Assembly (NCBI GenBank): GCA_963833605.1
Contig: CAWHYZ010000030.1
Span: 1 to 64,000, forward strand
Origin: JAFAXD01 sp963833605
GTDB taxonomy: Bacteria; Pseudomonadota; Alphaproteobacteria; Rhizobiales; Xanthobacteraceae
Length of the DNA: 64,000 nt
Reading direction: 5' to 3'
Shown here: in pieces, positions 44,369-53,110 of the stretch
Position numbering within the stretch: the first letter of the stretch is position 1
Layout of the letters: every line of letters starts with the position of its first letter
Notes under the pieces: model-generated
What the model was told of the DNA's origin: nothing
Seen by the model: the letters and a program-made list of their open reading frames with translations, nothing else
Database searches by the model: none
Position numbers and translations under genes: made by a program

Positions 44369-44389
44369 TATGTCAATATGGCTGACATA
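44369..44389. promoter_or_regulatory. Palindrome over the petP start, probable autoregulatory operator
   Basis: TATGTCA (44369-44375) and TGACATA (44383-44389) are perfect inverted half-sites around seven bases. The spacing and symmetry suit a MarR-type dimer, and the site covers the proposed petP start codon at 44378. Autorepression by PetP is inferred. Confidence 0.6.
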
Positions 44390-44908
44390 AATGTGACTGC
44401 GATCAAGCAACGCCGGCCGGCCGACACCCCCGCCCCGGAACCGATCTGGGACGTGATCGAGCTTCTATTCTTCGCCTACAGGGATTTCGTTGGCGATCCG
44501 GACGAGGTTTTGGCCCGCTTCGGGTTCGGTCGCGCCCATCACCGGGTGCTGCATTTCGTCAACCGCAATCCGGGCATGAAGGTCGCTGATCTGCTCGACC
44601 TTCTGCGCATCACCAAGCAGTCGCTCGGCCGCGTGCTGAAACAGCTCGTCGACCAGGGATACGTGATCCAGAAGGAGGGCGCGCACGATCGTCGCCAGCG
44701 GCTGTTGCACGTCACCGACAAGGGCCGCGCGCTCGCCCTACAGCTCGCCAGCTTGCAGACCTCACGCATTGCCGCGGCGCTCGGCGAACTCGGCCCGGGC
44801 GCGCACGAGACCGCGAGGCGGTTTCTCGCCGGCATGATCGACGCCGAGGATCGCGCCAGGGTCCTGGAATTCATCGAACGCGCCAACCAGGCGCATCGGA
44901 GCACGTAA
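44378..44908 (+). CDS. petP: MarR-family regulator, PetP-like
   Basis: A winged-helix regulator: DVIELLFFAYRDFVGDPDEVLARFGFGRAHHRVLHF, the recognition region VADLLDLLRITKQSLGRVLKQLVDQGYV, and the wing DRRQRLLHVTDKG. The order MarR-type regulator then OmpR-type regulator matches petP-petR of Rhodobacter capsulatus, where PetR is needed for cytochrome bc1 expression. The start is uncertain: ATG 44378 has no ribosome-binding site and lies in the operator palindrome, so a leaderless message is possible; ATG 44273 is the alternative. Confidence 0.82.
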   Translation: MADINVTAIKQRRPADTPAPEPIWDVIELLFFAYRDFVGDPDEVLARFGFGRAHHRVLHFVNRNPGMKVADLLDLLRITKQSLGRVLKQLVDQGYVIQKEGAHDRRQRLLHVTDKGRALALQLASLQTSRIAAALGELGPGAHETARRFLAGMIDAEDRARVLEFIERANQAHRST

Positions 44909-44954
44909 CGCAGATGACCGGATTGCCGGGCATATTGAGTGCGGGGCGCGGCCG

Positions 44955-45665
44955 ATGACCGCTCCGCTCGCGGCGCCGGCCGACGATGCACCGCACCTGC
45001 TGATCGTCGACGACGACCGGCGCATCCGCAGCCTGCTGTCGCGCTACCTGCAAGGCGAGGGCTATCGGGTGACGACGGCGGAGACTGCCGCCGACGCGCG
45101 GGCACGGCTGGCCGGGCTCGATTTCGACCTCCTCATCCTCGACGTGATGATGCCGGGGGAGAGCGGGTTCGACCTGGTGAAGGCGATCCGGCAGACCTCG
45201 ACGGTGCCGGTGCTAATGCTGACGGCGCGCGACGCGGCCGAGAGCCGCATCACCGGTCTCGAGCTCGGCGCCGACGATTACGTGGCAAAGCCATTCGAGG
45301 CGCGCGAGCTGTCGTTGCGGATTGCCAATATTCTCAAACGCGCGCAACCGGCGGCGCCGCCTCCACCGGCGGAGACATTGCGGTTCGGGCCGTTTCTCTA
45401 TCACATCGGCCGCGGCGAGCTGCGGCGCGGCGAAGAGGTTATCCACCTCACCGACCGCGAACGCGAAATGCTTGGCATGCTGGCGGCCAGCCCGGGTGAA
45501 ACGGTGTCGCGGCTTGCGCTCACTGGCAATGGCGCTGCCGCGGGCGAGCGTGCGGTCGATGTGCAAATCAATCGATTGCGGCGCAAGATCGAACACGATC
45601 CGGCCAACCCGCTGATCATCCAGACCGTGCGCGGGGTCGGATATCGTCTGGTGGTGTCGTCATGA
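44955..45665 (+). CDS. petR: OmpR-family response regulator, PetR-like
   Basis: A 236-residue two-domain regulator. The receiver domain has the acidic cluster LLIVDDDRR, phospho-acceptor D63 in LLILDVMMPG, LMLTARD and the lysine in DDYVAKPF. The winged-helix output domain covers about 135-234, with RAVDVQINRLRRKIEHDP and VRGVGYRLV. Its stop overlaps the kinase start as ATGA, so the pair is coupled. The petR name rests on gene order and family and not on a test of function. Confidence 0.88.
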   Translation: MTAPLAAPADDAPHLLIVDDDRRIRSLLSRYLQGEGYRVTTAETAADARARLAGLDFDLLILDVMMPGESGFDLVKAIRQTSTVPVLMLTARDAAESRITGLELGADDYVAKPFEARELSLRIANILKRAQPAAPPPPAETLRFGPFLYHIGRGELRRGEEVIHLTDREREMLGMLAASPGETVSRLALTGNGAAAGERAVDVQINRLRRKIEHDPANPLIIQTVRGVGYRLVVSS

Positions 45666-47050
45666 CCACCCTCGACATTGGCATCGACCGGCTCCGATCC
45701 GCCGCGGAACGCGCCGCCGTATTTTGGGACGCGGGCACGAGTTGGTTCAAGAGCAAGATGCCGGCGGGGCTCTACCCCCGCTCTTTGCTGATCATCATCA
45801 TGCCGATGGTGATCCTGCAGTCGGTGGTCGCTTTCGTGTTTATGGAGCGCCACTGGAACACGGTGACACGGCGGCTGTCGGCGGCAGTGACCCAGGATAT
45901 TTCAGCGCTGATCGATATCTACCGGACGTTCCCGCAGGATCCCGGCAACGCCCAGATCCGGCGGATCGCGCAGCAGCGGCTCGGCCTCGTGGTCGATTTT
46001 CTGCCAGTGTCGGAGATGCCACCGCCGGGGCCGAAGCCGTTTTTCTCGTTGCTGGACCAGGCGCTGTCGGAGGAAATCCGCAAACAGATCGGCAGGCCCT
46101 ATTGGCTCGACACGGTCGGCCGCTCGTCCATCGTTGAGATCCGCATCCAGCTCGATAACGCGGTCATGCGGGTATTCGCCCGCCGCGGCGCGGCCTACGC
46201 GTCGAACTCGGAGATCTTTCTGCTGTGGATGGTCGGGACGTCGCTGGTGTTGCTCACAGTCGCGATCCTGTTTCTGCGCAATCAGATCAAGCCGATTCAG
46301 CGACTGGCCGACGCCGCCGAAAGCTTCGGCAAGGGCCGTGAGGTGCCGAACTTCCGCCCGCGCGGCGCAACGGAAGTGCGGCGCGCGGCCCATGCGTTCA
46401 TCGAGATGAAGTCGCGGGTGGAGCGTGCGATCGAGCAACGCACCACCATGCTGGCCGGCGTGTCGCATGACCTGCGTACGGTGCTCACGCGCTTCAAGCT
46501 CGAGCTCGCCTTGCTCAAGGAGAGCACTGAAGCGGAGGCGATGAACCGGGACGTGGACGAGATGACCCGCATGCTCGAGGCCTATCTGGCGTTCGCGCGC
46601 GGCGACGCCGGCGAGCAGTCGGCGTCAACCGACATGGCAGCGTTCCTGGAGGAGCTCAAGGTCGACACCGAGCGCGCCGGCCGCAACGTGACGGTCGCGT
46701 TCCGCGGCCAGCCGGTGGTCACGGTGCGCCCCAACGCGTTCAAGCGCTGCCTCGCGAACCTCGTTTCGAACGCCGCGCGGTACGGTAAAACGATCTCGAT
46801 CATCGGCCAGCGGGATCATCGCTGGCTGATCGTCACCGTCGATGACGACGGTCCTGGCATCCCGGCAGGAATGCGCGAGGACGTGTTCAAGCCGTTCTTG
46901 CGGCTCGATGATGCACGCAACCAGGATGAGGGCGGCACTGGTCTCGGGCTCGCGATTGCCCGCGACATTGCACGCTCGCACGGCGGCGACATCACGCTCG
47001 GCGACAGCCCGCTGGGTGGATTGCGCGCGACGGTCCGGGTGCCAGTATAG
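45662..47050 (+). CDS. Sensor histidine kinase, EnvZ-like
   Basis: A 462-residue inner-membrane kinase. Two membrane helices (about residues 42-62 and 182-206) flank a periplasmic sensor region, then a HAMP domain (NQIKPIQRLADAAESFGKG) leads to the phosphorylation site AGVSHDLRTVLTRFKLE (about H269). The ATPase has the N box NLVSNAARYG, G1 DDDGPGIP and G2 GGTGLGLAIARDIARSHGG. It is the cognate kinase of the upstream response regulator by position. The signal is unknown. Confidence 0.9.
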   Translation: MTTLDIGIDRLRSAAERAAVFWDAGTSWFKSKMPAGLYPRSLLIIIMPMVILQSVVAFVFMERHWNTVTRRLSAAVTQDISALIDIYRTFPQDPGNAQIRRIAQQRLGLVVDFLPVSEMPPPGPKPFFSLLDQALSEEIRKQIGRPYWLDTVGRSSIVEIRIQLDNAVMRVFARRGAAYASNSEIFLLWMVGTSLVLLTVAILFLRNQIKPIQRLADAAESFGKGREVPNFRPRGATEVRRAAHAFIEMKSRVERAIEQRTTMLAGVSHDLRTVLTRFKLELALLKESTEAEAMNRDVDEMTRMLEAYLAFARGDAGEQSASTDMAAFLEELKVDTERAGRNVTVAFRGQPVVTVRPNAFKRCLANLVSNAARYGKTISIIGQRDHRWLIVTVDDDGPGIPAGMREDVFKPFLRLDDARNQDEGGTGLGLAIARDIARSHGGDITLGDSPLGGLRATVRVPV

Positions 47051-47098
47051 ATGGTGAGCAACCCGAAACGCATCGATTTGTCCGCCATGCGGATTGTT

Positions 47099-47125
47099 GA
47101 TGGGTTTCGCTCCGCTCAACCCATC
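47099..47125. repeat. Palindromic repeat (GATGGGTTTCGC family)
   Basis: GATGGGTT (47099-47106) pairs with AACCCATC (47118-47125) around TCGCTCCGCTC. This is one of the commonest intergenic palindromes of this order. It lies between the convergent kinase and cation diffusion facilitator genes, where it may also help to terminate transcription. Confidence 0.75.
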
Positions 47126-47152
47126 CTACAGATCGACGCATAAAATCATCAA

Positions 47153-48112
47153 TCAGACGACCTCCGCCGGCGCCAGCCGGCACAGCAGTTCCGTGTCGCC
47201 GGCTTCGATCTGCAACGTCGCGTGCCTGATCTTGAAGCGCAGCTCGAGCTCACGACACGCCGCGTGCAGCATACGATCGTCGAGGCTTGCGCCCGGCCGC
47301 ACGATGTGGGCGGTGAGCGCCGTTTCGGTTGTGCTCATGGCCCATATGTGTAGGTCGTGCACCTCGGTCACCCCGGGCAGGCTTTGTAGGAAGGCGCGCA
47401 CGGCCTCGTGGTCGATCTCGCGCGGGATGGCGTCGAGCGCAAGGTTGATCGAGTCGCGGGCGAGACTCCAGGTACTCCACAGCACAGCGAGCGCGATCGC
47501 GACGCTGATGGCCGGGTCGAGCCAAAACCAGCCTGTGCCGGCAACAAGCGCTGTGCCCAAAACCACGCCCAGCGAAATCCCGGTGTCACCCACCATGTGG
47601 AGGAAGGCACCCTTGATGTTGAGGTCATCCTTGCGGCCCGACATGAACATCAGCGCAGTGGCGCCGTTGACCACGATGCCGAGCGCGGCGACGCTCATCA
47701 CGACGCCGGTCGCGACCGGTTCCGGGTTCTGGAACCGGTGCGCCGCCTCGATCAGGATTCCGCCAACGGCGACCAGCAACAGCGCGGCGTTGCCGACCGC
47801 AGCCAGGATGGAGGCTCGGCGAAAGCCGTAGGTGTAGCGCTTGGTGGGCTGACGCGCGGCAAGCCACGCGCCGCCCCAGGCCAGCAGCAATCCCACCACG
47901 TCGGTGAAATTATGCGCCGCGTCGGCGATCAGGGCGAGCGAGTTCGCCAGATACCCAAAAACCAGGCCGGCCGCGACGATGATGAGATTGAGCGTGACTC
48001 CGACCGCAAACGCACGGTCAAAGCTCGCCGGGGCGTGGCTGTGGCCTGCGCCATGATCATGGCCGTGCCGGTGATCGTGCCCCGCAGAGTGCTCTTCGTG
48101 AGCGTGCGCCAT
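47153..48112 (-). CDS. Cation diffusion facilitator family metal exporter
   Basis: A zinc/cobalt/cadmium-type proton antiporter of 319 residues. The N-terminus is histidine-rich (HEEHSAGHDHRHGHDHGAGHSH), a usual metal-loading segment. The metal site in the membrane is ALIADAAHNFTD (D and D) with HMVGDTGISLG (H and D) later. Six helices precede a ferredoxin-like cytoplasmic domain with VTEVHDLHIWAMSTTE. It belongs with the ZitB/CzcD group. Metal not assignable from sequence. A TetR-type gene lies upstream on the same strand. Confidence 0.9.
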   Translation of the reverse strand: MAHAHEEHSAGHDHRHGHDHGAGHSHAPASFDRAFAVGVTLNLIIVAAGLVFGYLANSLALIADAAHNFTDVVGLLLAWGGAWLAARQPTKRYTYGFRRASILAAVGNAALLLVAVGGILIEAAHRFQNPEPVATGVVMSVAALGIVVNGATALMFMSGRKDDLNIKGAFLHMVGDTGISLGVVLGTALVAGTGWFWLDPAISVAIALAVLWSTWSLARDSINLALDAIPREIDHEAVRAFLQSLPGVTEVHDLHIWAMSTTETALTAHIVRPGASLDDRMLHAACRELELRFKIRHATLQIEAGDTELLCRLAPAEVV

Positions 48113-48166
48113 GCCTGATCCCTCGCCCCGCGTTGTAACACGGCTGCGACAGATCGGTCCGCAGGG

Positions 48167-48856
48167 TCAGGCCGCCACCATCTCGTCGTCGCCCTCCTCG
48201 CGTGCACGCCGGCGTGCGCGCGGGCGGCAGGGTGAGGTGAGCCGGCACAGGCCGTCGAGCACACGCAGGAGCCGCCCGCCGCGATCGAGTTCGCGGTCGA
48301 GTGCCGCCATGGTGCGGGCGTTATCGTCGTCGTCATCCACGAATGTGCGCAGCACGCGCGCGAACAGAAGCGCGAGCCCCTGGGCGCGGGCCATGCCAGC
48401 GGGTCCGGCTGCATCGATGCCGGCCGCAGCCAGCATCCACTGCTGGGAGCGCACTGCGATGCCGTTGAGCGCCAGTGCCAGCGGCGGATCGAACACAGCT
48501 GATCGCAGCAACGAACGCACGGCGGCGCGCTCGTCTGCCATGGCTTCCAGGCGACGCATCAGCACGTCGAACAACCGTTCGCGCGCCGGCTCTTCGGCCA
48601 TGTCGGCTGTGCTGCCGGCGAGCACCTTGCGATCGAGCTCCTTGGCGTGAGCGGCGAGGATCGCGATTTTGCCACCGAACTCGTCACGGATCGCTGCGAG
48701 CGACACGCCGGCGCGGGCAGCGATGTCGTTGAGCCCGATCGCTTCGAACCGCTGCTCGGCAAGAAGCCCCATTAGGGCGGCAATAATCTTGTCTCGGTCG
48801 GCAAGGGCGGGATCGATTGGCTTCGTGGCGCTTGCGCGCGCGGGTCGGCGGGCCAT
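48167..48856 (-). CDS. TetR-family transcriptional regulator
   Basis: A 229-residue regulator. The helix-turn-helix is IIAALMGLLAEQRFEAIGLNDIAARAGVSLAAIRDEFGGKIAIL-type, with IAARAGVSLAAIRDEF the recognition part. The C-terminal ligand domain is followed by a basic and then acidic tail (RARRRAREEGDDE). It lies 54 bases upstream of the metal exporter and downstream of proC, so it may regulate either or both. No operator could be identified with confidence. Confidence 0.85.
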   Translation of the reverse strand: MARRPARASATKPIDPALADRDKIIAALMGLLAEQRFEAIGLNDIAARAGVSLAAIRDEFGGKIAILAAHAKELDRKVLAGSTADMAEEPARERLFDVLMRRLEAMADERAAVRSLLRSAVFDPPLALALNGIAVRSQQWMLAAAGIDAAGPAGMARAQGLALLFARVLRTFVDDDDDNARTMAALDRELDRGGRLLRVLDGLCRLTSPCRPRARRRAREEGDDEMVAA

Positions 48857-48929
48857 GACGAACTCCGTGCTATTATTACAACACCACTTAACTGTAATGC
48901 GTCGAGTACAGGAGTTCCAGGGCCGGGCT

Positions 48930-49760
48930 TCAAACGTCGAGCTCGCGCGAGCGTCTTGTCGCCGCAGCGATCGCTTTCACCATCAGCGCCTCGAGGCCGT
49001 CTTTCGACATCAAAACGTCGAGCGCCGCCGCGGTCGTGCCGCCCGGCGACGTGACATTGCGACGGAGCGTTGCGGCATCTTCCGACGCGCGGTTGAGAAG
49101 TTCGCCCGAGCCAGCGATCGTCGCCCGCGCAAGTTTCTCGGCGAGGCTCTCGGGAAGGCCAGCCGCCACGCCCGCGCGCGCAAGCGCCTCGGCCAGCAGG
49201 AATATGTAGGCCGGTCCGGAGCCTGAGACCGCGGTAACGGCATCCATCAATGCTTCGTCCGTTATCCATTCGACCGCACCGGTTGCTGCCAGCAGCCGAT
49301 CGGCAAAGCTTTTCTGGTGCGGCGTGACATGCGCGTTGCCGATCGCGACCGTGATGCCGCGCCCTATCGCGGCGGGCGTATTTGGCATCGAACGCACGAT
49401 CGCTGTCGCCTGTGGGAGCGCAGCCTGCAGGAACCCAAGCGAGCGACCCGCCATGATCGACACCACAACCGTGGCTGGGCCGATCAGCGGGGCAAGCTCG
49501 GGCAGGACTTCGGGCGCAGCCTGCGGCTTGACCGCGACGATGATCGCGTCCGCTCGTATCGCCTTCCGGTCCGGGTTGAGGCGCAGCCCAAGCGTCCCGT
49601 AGCGGGCGACCTGCAGCGACGGCTTTGGTTCGAGGACCGCGACCGCGGCCGGGTTGAGGCCGCGGGCGATCCAGCCATCAAGCAAGGCCGAGCCCATCTT
49701 TCCGGCGCCGGCCAACACCAGCGTGCCGGAGACGTCGCGCAGTGATGCTGTTTGATTCAC
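48930..49760 (-). CDS. proC: Pyrroline-5-carboxylate reductase
   Basis: It reduces 1-pyrroline-5-carboxylate with NAD(P)H, the last step of proline synthesis. The nucleotide loop is LVLAGAGKMGSALLDGW, followed by VAVKPQAAPEVL, RSMPNTPAAIGRG and the family signature ALMDAVTAVSGSGPAYIFLLAEAL, then the SPGGTTAAAL loop near the C-terminus. The 276 residues are of the usual length. It starts 9 bases after the YbjN-like gene, in one operon. Confidence 0.93.
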   Translation of the reverse strand: MNQTASLRDVSGTLVLAGAGKMGSALLDGWIARGLNPAAVAVLEPKPSLQVARYGTLGLRLNPDRKAIRADAIIVAVKPQAAPEVLPELAPLIGPATVVVSIMAGRSLGFLQAALPQATAIVRSMPNTPAAIGRGITVAIGNAHVTPHQKSFADRLLAATGAVEWITDEALMDAVTAVSGSGPAYIFLLAEALARAGVAAGLPESLAEKLARATIAGSGELLNRASEDAATLRRNVTSPGGTTAAALDVLMSKDGLEALMVKAIAAATRRSRELDV

Positions 49761-49769
49761 CCGCTGAGA

Positions 49770-50270
49770 TTAAGCCCGGCCGGTCGTCTCGAACAAGCTC
49801 GCATCGAGGGCGTCGCGCGCGCTCTTGCCGGCCCACACCACGAACTGGAAAGCCTGGAAGTAGCGCTCACAGGCCTGCACGGCAGTGCCCAGCAAGGCTT
49901 CGCATTGGTCGTCGGACGCGGAGCTGCCGCCGGCCAGCATCAGGGCCTGCCGGAACATGACCAAGCCGTCCTTTTCCCAGAAATCGAAATGGCCGACCCA
50001 GAGCTGCTCGTTTACCTTGGCGACGAGCTCAATCACCTCGCTGCGGCGAAGCGTCGGAACCTTGAGATCGAAGGCGCAGGCGAGATGCAGCGCCTCGATG
50101 TCGTTCATCCACGTGAACGAGAGCTGGTATTCGGCCCAGTCGCCGCTCACCACCAGGGTGACTTCATCGTCGCTCGAGCGATCGAACGCCCAATCGCGAC
50201 TGGTGGCCAGGCGCTCGACAATGTCGAGCGGGTTGTATGCGCAAGTCTCTGATAGGCCGATGAGTGACAT
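49770..50270 (-). CDS. YbjN domain-containing protein (type III secretion chaperone-like fold)
   Basis: A 166-residue cytoplasmic protein of the YbjN/DUF1790 family: PLDIVERLATSRDWAFDRSSDDEVTLVVSGDW, LHLACAFDLKVP and YFQAFQFVVWAGKS. The fold resembles secretion chaperones, but its role is unknown; in Escherichia coli YbjN affects motility and stress responses. The gene almost always precedes proC in relatives, as here. The start at 50270 has AGGA 8 bases upstream; 50279 is an alternative. Confidence 0.85.
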   Translation of the reverse strand: MSLIGLSETCAYNPLDIVERLATSRDWAFDRSSDDEVTLVVSGDWAEYQLSFTWMNDIEALHLACAFDLKVPTLRRSEVIELVAKVNEQLWVGHFDFWEKDGLVMFRQALMLAGGSSASDDQCEALLGTAVQACERYFQAFQFVVWAGKSARDALDASLFETTGRA

Positions 50271-50536
50271 GCCAAGCATCCTGCCGCTGGAAGTTGGGGT
50301 GCGTTTTTGGTCTGCATACGCTGGAGGCACGCGAATCATGTGGGCGACCGACTGCTTCTGAGTTTGGTGTGAATCGAGAGCGCGGGCTCCGAAATGGGCT
50401 CAAAAACGGTCTTGTCGCGTTGTTTGAAGTGGCCGAGCAGCGCAACTGATCAAAGATTCGGCGGGCCAGCGCAACGGCGCGCCGACGCCCCGTCCACAGT
50501 GCAGACCTGCGACACGTTAACTCAGTTTTGCGGAAA

Positions 50537-51490
50537 TCAATCGAACAGGCTTGAAACCGATTTTTCCTCGGCGGTCCGGCCGATCGCCTCACCTATCAGC
50601 GACGCGATGGAGAGCACGCGGATATTGTTTGCCACACGCACCGCTTCGCTCGGTTGGATCGAATCAGTAATGACCAGCTCCTTGAGCTGGGATGCGGTGA
50701 TGCGCGCGACCGCACCGCCCGACAGCACGCCATGGGAAATATAGGCGTAAACGTCGAGTGCCCCCTTTTCCAGCAAGGCGTCGGCGGCATTGACGAGGGT
50801 GCCGCCCAAATCGACGATGTCATCCACGAGGACGCAGGTGTGACCGGCAACGTCGCCGATCACGTTGACGACTTCTGAGTCGCCGGCACGCTCGCGCCGT
50901 TTGTCGATGATGGCGAGCGGCGCGTTGATGCGGGCAGCAAGCTGGCGTGCCCGCACCACGCCACCAACGTCGGGCGACACCACCATCACCCGGCTCAGGT
51001 CGAAGCGCTCGCGCACGTCCCGCACCATCACCGGCGAGGCGAACAGGTTGTCGGTCGGAATGTCGAAAAAGCCTTGGATCTGGCCGGCGTGGAGGTCGAG
51101 TGTGAGCACGCGGTCGGCCCCGGCATTGGTGATCAGGTTGGCGACGAGCTTTGCCGAAATCGGCGTGCGCGGACCCGGCTTGCGGTCCTGGCGCGCGTAA
51201 CCGAAATAGGGCAGCACCGCGGTGATGCGCCGCGCCGACGCGCGCCGGAGCGCGTCCATGATGATCAGCAATTCCATGAGGTGATCGTTGGCCGGGTACG
51301 AGGTCGACTGGATCACGAAGACGTCGGTGCCGCGTACGTTCTCGAGAATTTCAACGAAGATCTCCATATCGGCAAAACGCCGGACCACGGCCTTGGCGAG
51401 TGGGGTGCGCAGGTAGGCGGCGATCGCTTCGGCGAGGCGCGGATTGGAATTGCCGGCGACGAGCTTGATGGCTCCGTTACTGCCCGACAT
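50537..51490 (-). CDS. prs: Ribose-phosphate pyrophosphokinase
   Basis: It makes PRPP from ribose 5-phosphate and ATP, feeding purine, pyrimidine, histidine and tryptophan synthesis. Evidence: KLVAGNSNPRLAEAIA, YFGYARQDRKPGPRTPISAK, the metal-binding LTLDLHAGQIQGFFDIPTDN, and the PRPP-binding loop VLVDDIVDLGGTLVNAA. The length of 317 residues is normal. GGGGAG sits suitably before the ATG at 51490. PurD and HisD elsewhere in the window use its product. Confidence 0.94.
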   Translation of the reverse strand: MSGSNGAIKLVAGNSNPRLAEAIAAYLRTPLAKAVVRRFADMEIFVEILENVRGTDVFVIQSTSYPANDHLMELLIIMDALRRASARRITAVLPYFGYARQDRKPGPRTPISAKLVANLITNAGADRVLTLDLHAGQIQGFFDIPTDNLFASPVMVRDVRERFDLSRVMVVSPDVGGVVRARQLAARINAPLAIIDKRRERAGDSEVVNVIGDVAGHTCVLVDDIVDLGGTLVNAADALLEKGALDVYAYISHGVLSGGAVARITASQLKELVITDSIQPSEAVRVANNIRVLSIASLIGEAIGRTAEEKSVSSLFD

Positions 51491-51603
51491 CTCCATCTCC
51501 CCGAAAGCAGAACTTTCGCGCTTGAGAATCCCGTGGCCGCGGCGGTGATATCAAGGACGCTGCGCGGGTGGCAATACGCTGGGTTTCGTTGTCCCGAAGC
51601 TTT

Positions 51604-52164
51604 TCAGCGGGCGAGCGCGAGTGAGACGGGTTCGGCCGCGGGGGCGGACGCGACCGCGATGCCCGGCGCGGGCGCAGGCGCAGGAGCCTCGATCCGCGCG
51701 GGCGGAGCCACCAGGAATGCCGCGAGCTGATCCATGCCCTCACGGGCTATGCGGCGGAGCATCTGGTCATCGGCTGCCCCCCAGCCGCGCTGGTGGTTGT
51801 CGGCCTGTTCCTCGCCGCCGAGACGGGTCACGCGCTGCTGGTTGCCGTCGTAAACGTCCCAGACCCACGCGATCACCGTGCGCTTGCCGCGGATCTGGGC
51901 AGCCGCATAGCCGCGCACCCGATACTGAGCCGGATTGGCGCGGGAGACGACCGCGACATGCCGCGTGTCGGCTTCTTCGGAGAGGTTCTGCACCAGTTTA
52001 CTGAACTGCCCTTCGGGCAGGCCGTCGATGCGCTCGAACGCGACCGTTCCGGTGGGGCTGGCAGCGAGCGGGGCAATCGGCTGGCCGACGGTATTGCAGC
52101 CGGCAACGGCGATCCCAAGCAGGATCGTCGCCATGAGGCCGAGTGCAAATCGATGGTACGTCAT
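51604..52164 (-). CDS. Putative lipoprotein of unknown function
   Basis: A 186-residue protein with a lipobox: LLGIAVAGC, cleaved before C23 (the chain then begins CNTVGQPIAPL). The body contains ERIDGLPEGQFSKLVQNLSEEA, a basic middle strand (YRVRGYAAAQIRGKRTVIAWVWDV) and an Ala/Pro-rich C-terminus. No enzyme motif is visible. Lipid attachment would require Lgt, encoded in the same cluster. The start at 52164 is chosen for the signal peptide. I do not recognise a named family. Confidence 0.75.
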   Translation of the reverse strand: MTYHRFALGLMATILLGIAVAGCNTVGQPIAPLAASPTGTVAFERIDGLPEGQFSKLVQNLSEEADTRHVAVVSRANPAQYRVRGYAAAQIRGKRTVIAWVWDVYDGNQQRVTRLGGEEQADNHQRGWGAADDQMLRRIAREGMDQLAAFLVAPPARIEAPAPAPAPGIAVASAPAAEPVSLALAR

Positions 52165-52312
52165 CGGCACGCCCCGCCCGGATCGGGCTCTCCAATTCCC
52201 GGCAGGGCTCCGTAGGGACAATCGTCGGCGGCGTCCAGTTCGTTAGCGATTTGTTAAGCATAAAGCCGCGCGGTGTGTCCGGCCGGCAACGGTCGCCCGT
52301 GCAAAGACGGGG

Positions 52313-53110
52313 CTATTGCAGCACGATCGCACTCAAGTGCCGGCCGTAATCGGGTTCGCCGCGATGGGTCGTGCGGCGAAAGCTGAAAAAACATCCCGCA
52401 TCCGCATAGGTACAGAGCCCAAGGTCGTCGAACCCGCCGATACCGGCGCGACTGAGCCGCGCCATGATGTAGCCCGCGAGATCGAACTGAGCGTGGTTTG
52501 CGCGTGCTCCGGGAGCAAAATATTGCGCGCTGTCCGGATCGGCCGACGTGAAACTTGTCACGAGGTCGGGTCCAACTTCGTAATTGGGTTGGCGGATCAT
52601 CGGCCCGAGCGCGGCGCGGATATGGGTGCGCACCGCGCCGAGCTCTTCCATGGCGGCGATGGTCGCCTCTATGACGCCGGTCAGCGCGCCGCGCCAGCCC
52701 GCATGGGCGGCGCCGATCACGCGGGCGTCCGCGTCCGCCAGCAGCACCGGGCCGCAATCCGCGGTCGAGACCGCGATAGCGAGCCCGGGCACCTGCGTCA
52801 CGATCCCGTCGGCACGCGGGCGCGCGTCCGCGGTCCAGGGCGTGTGCGCCACTACGACGGTGGGTGAGTGGATCTGGTAGGCGCTCAGCAGGTTTTGGGG
52901 AGGGCAGCCGAGTGCGGCCGCCATACGGGCGCGGTTCTCGGCCACGCGTTCCCTCGCATCGTCGGAGCCAATGCCGGCATTGAGGCTTGCATAGATGCCC
53001 TCGGACACGCCGCCCTCGCGGGTGAAAAAGGCATGCCGGATTCTAGCGAGGCTCGCGAGCGTGTCGGACTTCAGCATCATGGACGGCTGTGCGTGTACGA
53101 CCGGGCTCAT
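52313..53110 (-). CDS. pgeF: Laccase-domain protein (PgeF/YfiH, purine nucleoside phosphorylase-like)
   Basis: Multicopper-oxidase-fold-unrelated domain with a purine nucleoside phosphorylase/adenosine deaminase activity known for the family; PgeF is thought to edit peptidoglycan precursors. Zinc and active-site markers: AFFTREGGVSEGIYASLN, AVSTADCGPVLLADADARVIGAAHAGWRGAL (C and H), and LCTYADAGCFFSFRR. I prefer the start at 53110, which forms an ATGA overlap with the methyltransferase stop; 53125 and 53080 are alternatives. It has 265 residues from that start. Confidence 0.9.
   Translation of the reverse strand: MSPVVHAQPSMMLKSDTLASLARIRHAFFTREGGVSEGIYASLNAGIGSDDARERVAENRARMAAALGCPPQNLLSAYQIHSPTVVVAHTPWTADARPRADGIVTQVPGLAIAVSTADCGPVLLADADARVIGAAHAGWRGALTGVIEATIAAMEELGAVRTHIRAALGPMIRQPNYEVGPDLVTSFTSADPDSAQYFAPGARANHAQFDLAGYIMARLSRAGIGGFDDLGLCTYADAGCFFSFRRTTHRGEPDYGRHLSAIVLQ

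Noticed and set aside
43637..44377. Upstream extension of the petP frame across ilvE
   Set aside because: The extension is antisense to ilvE and unlike MarR proteins; similarity begins only near 44378.
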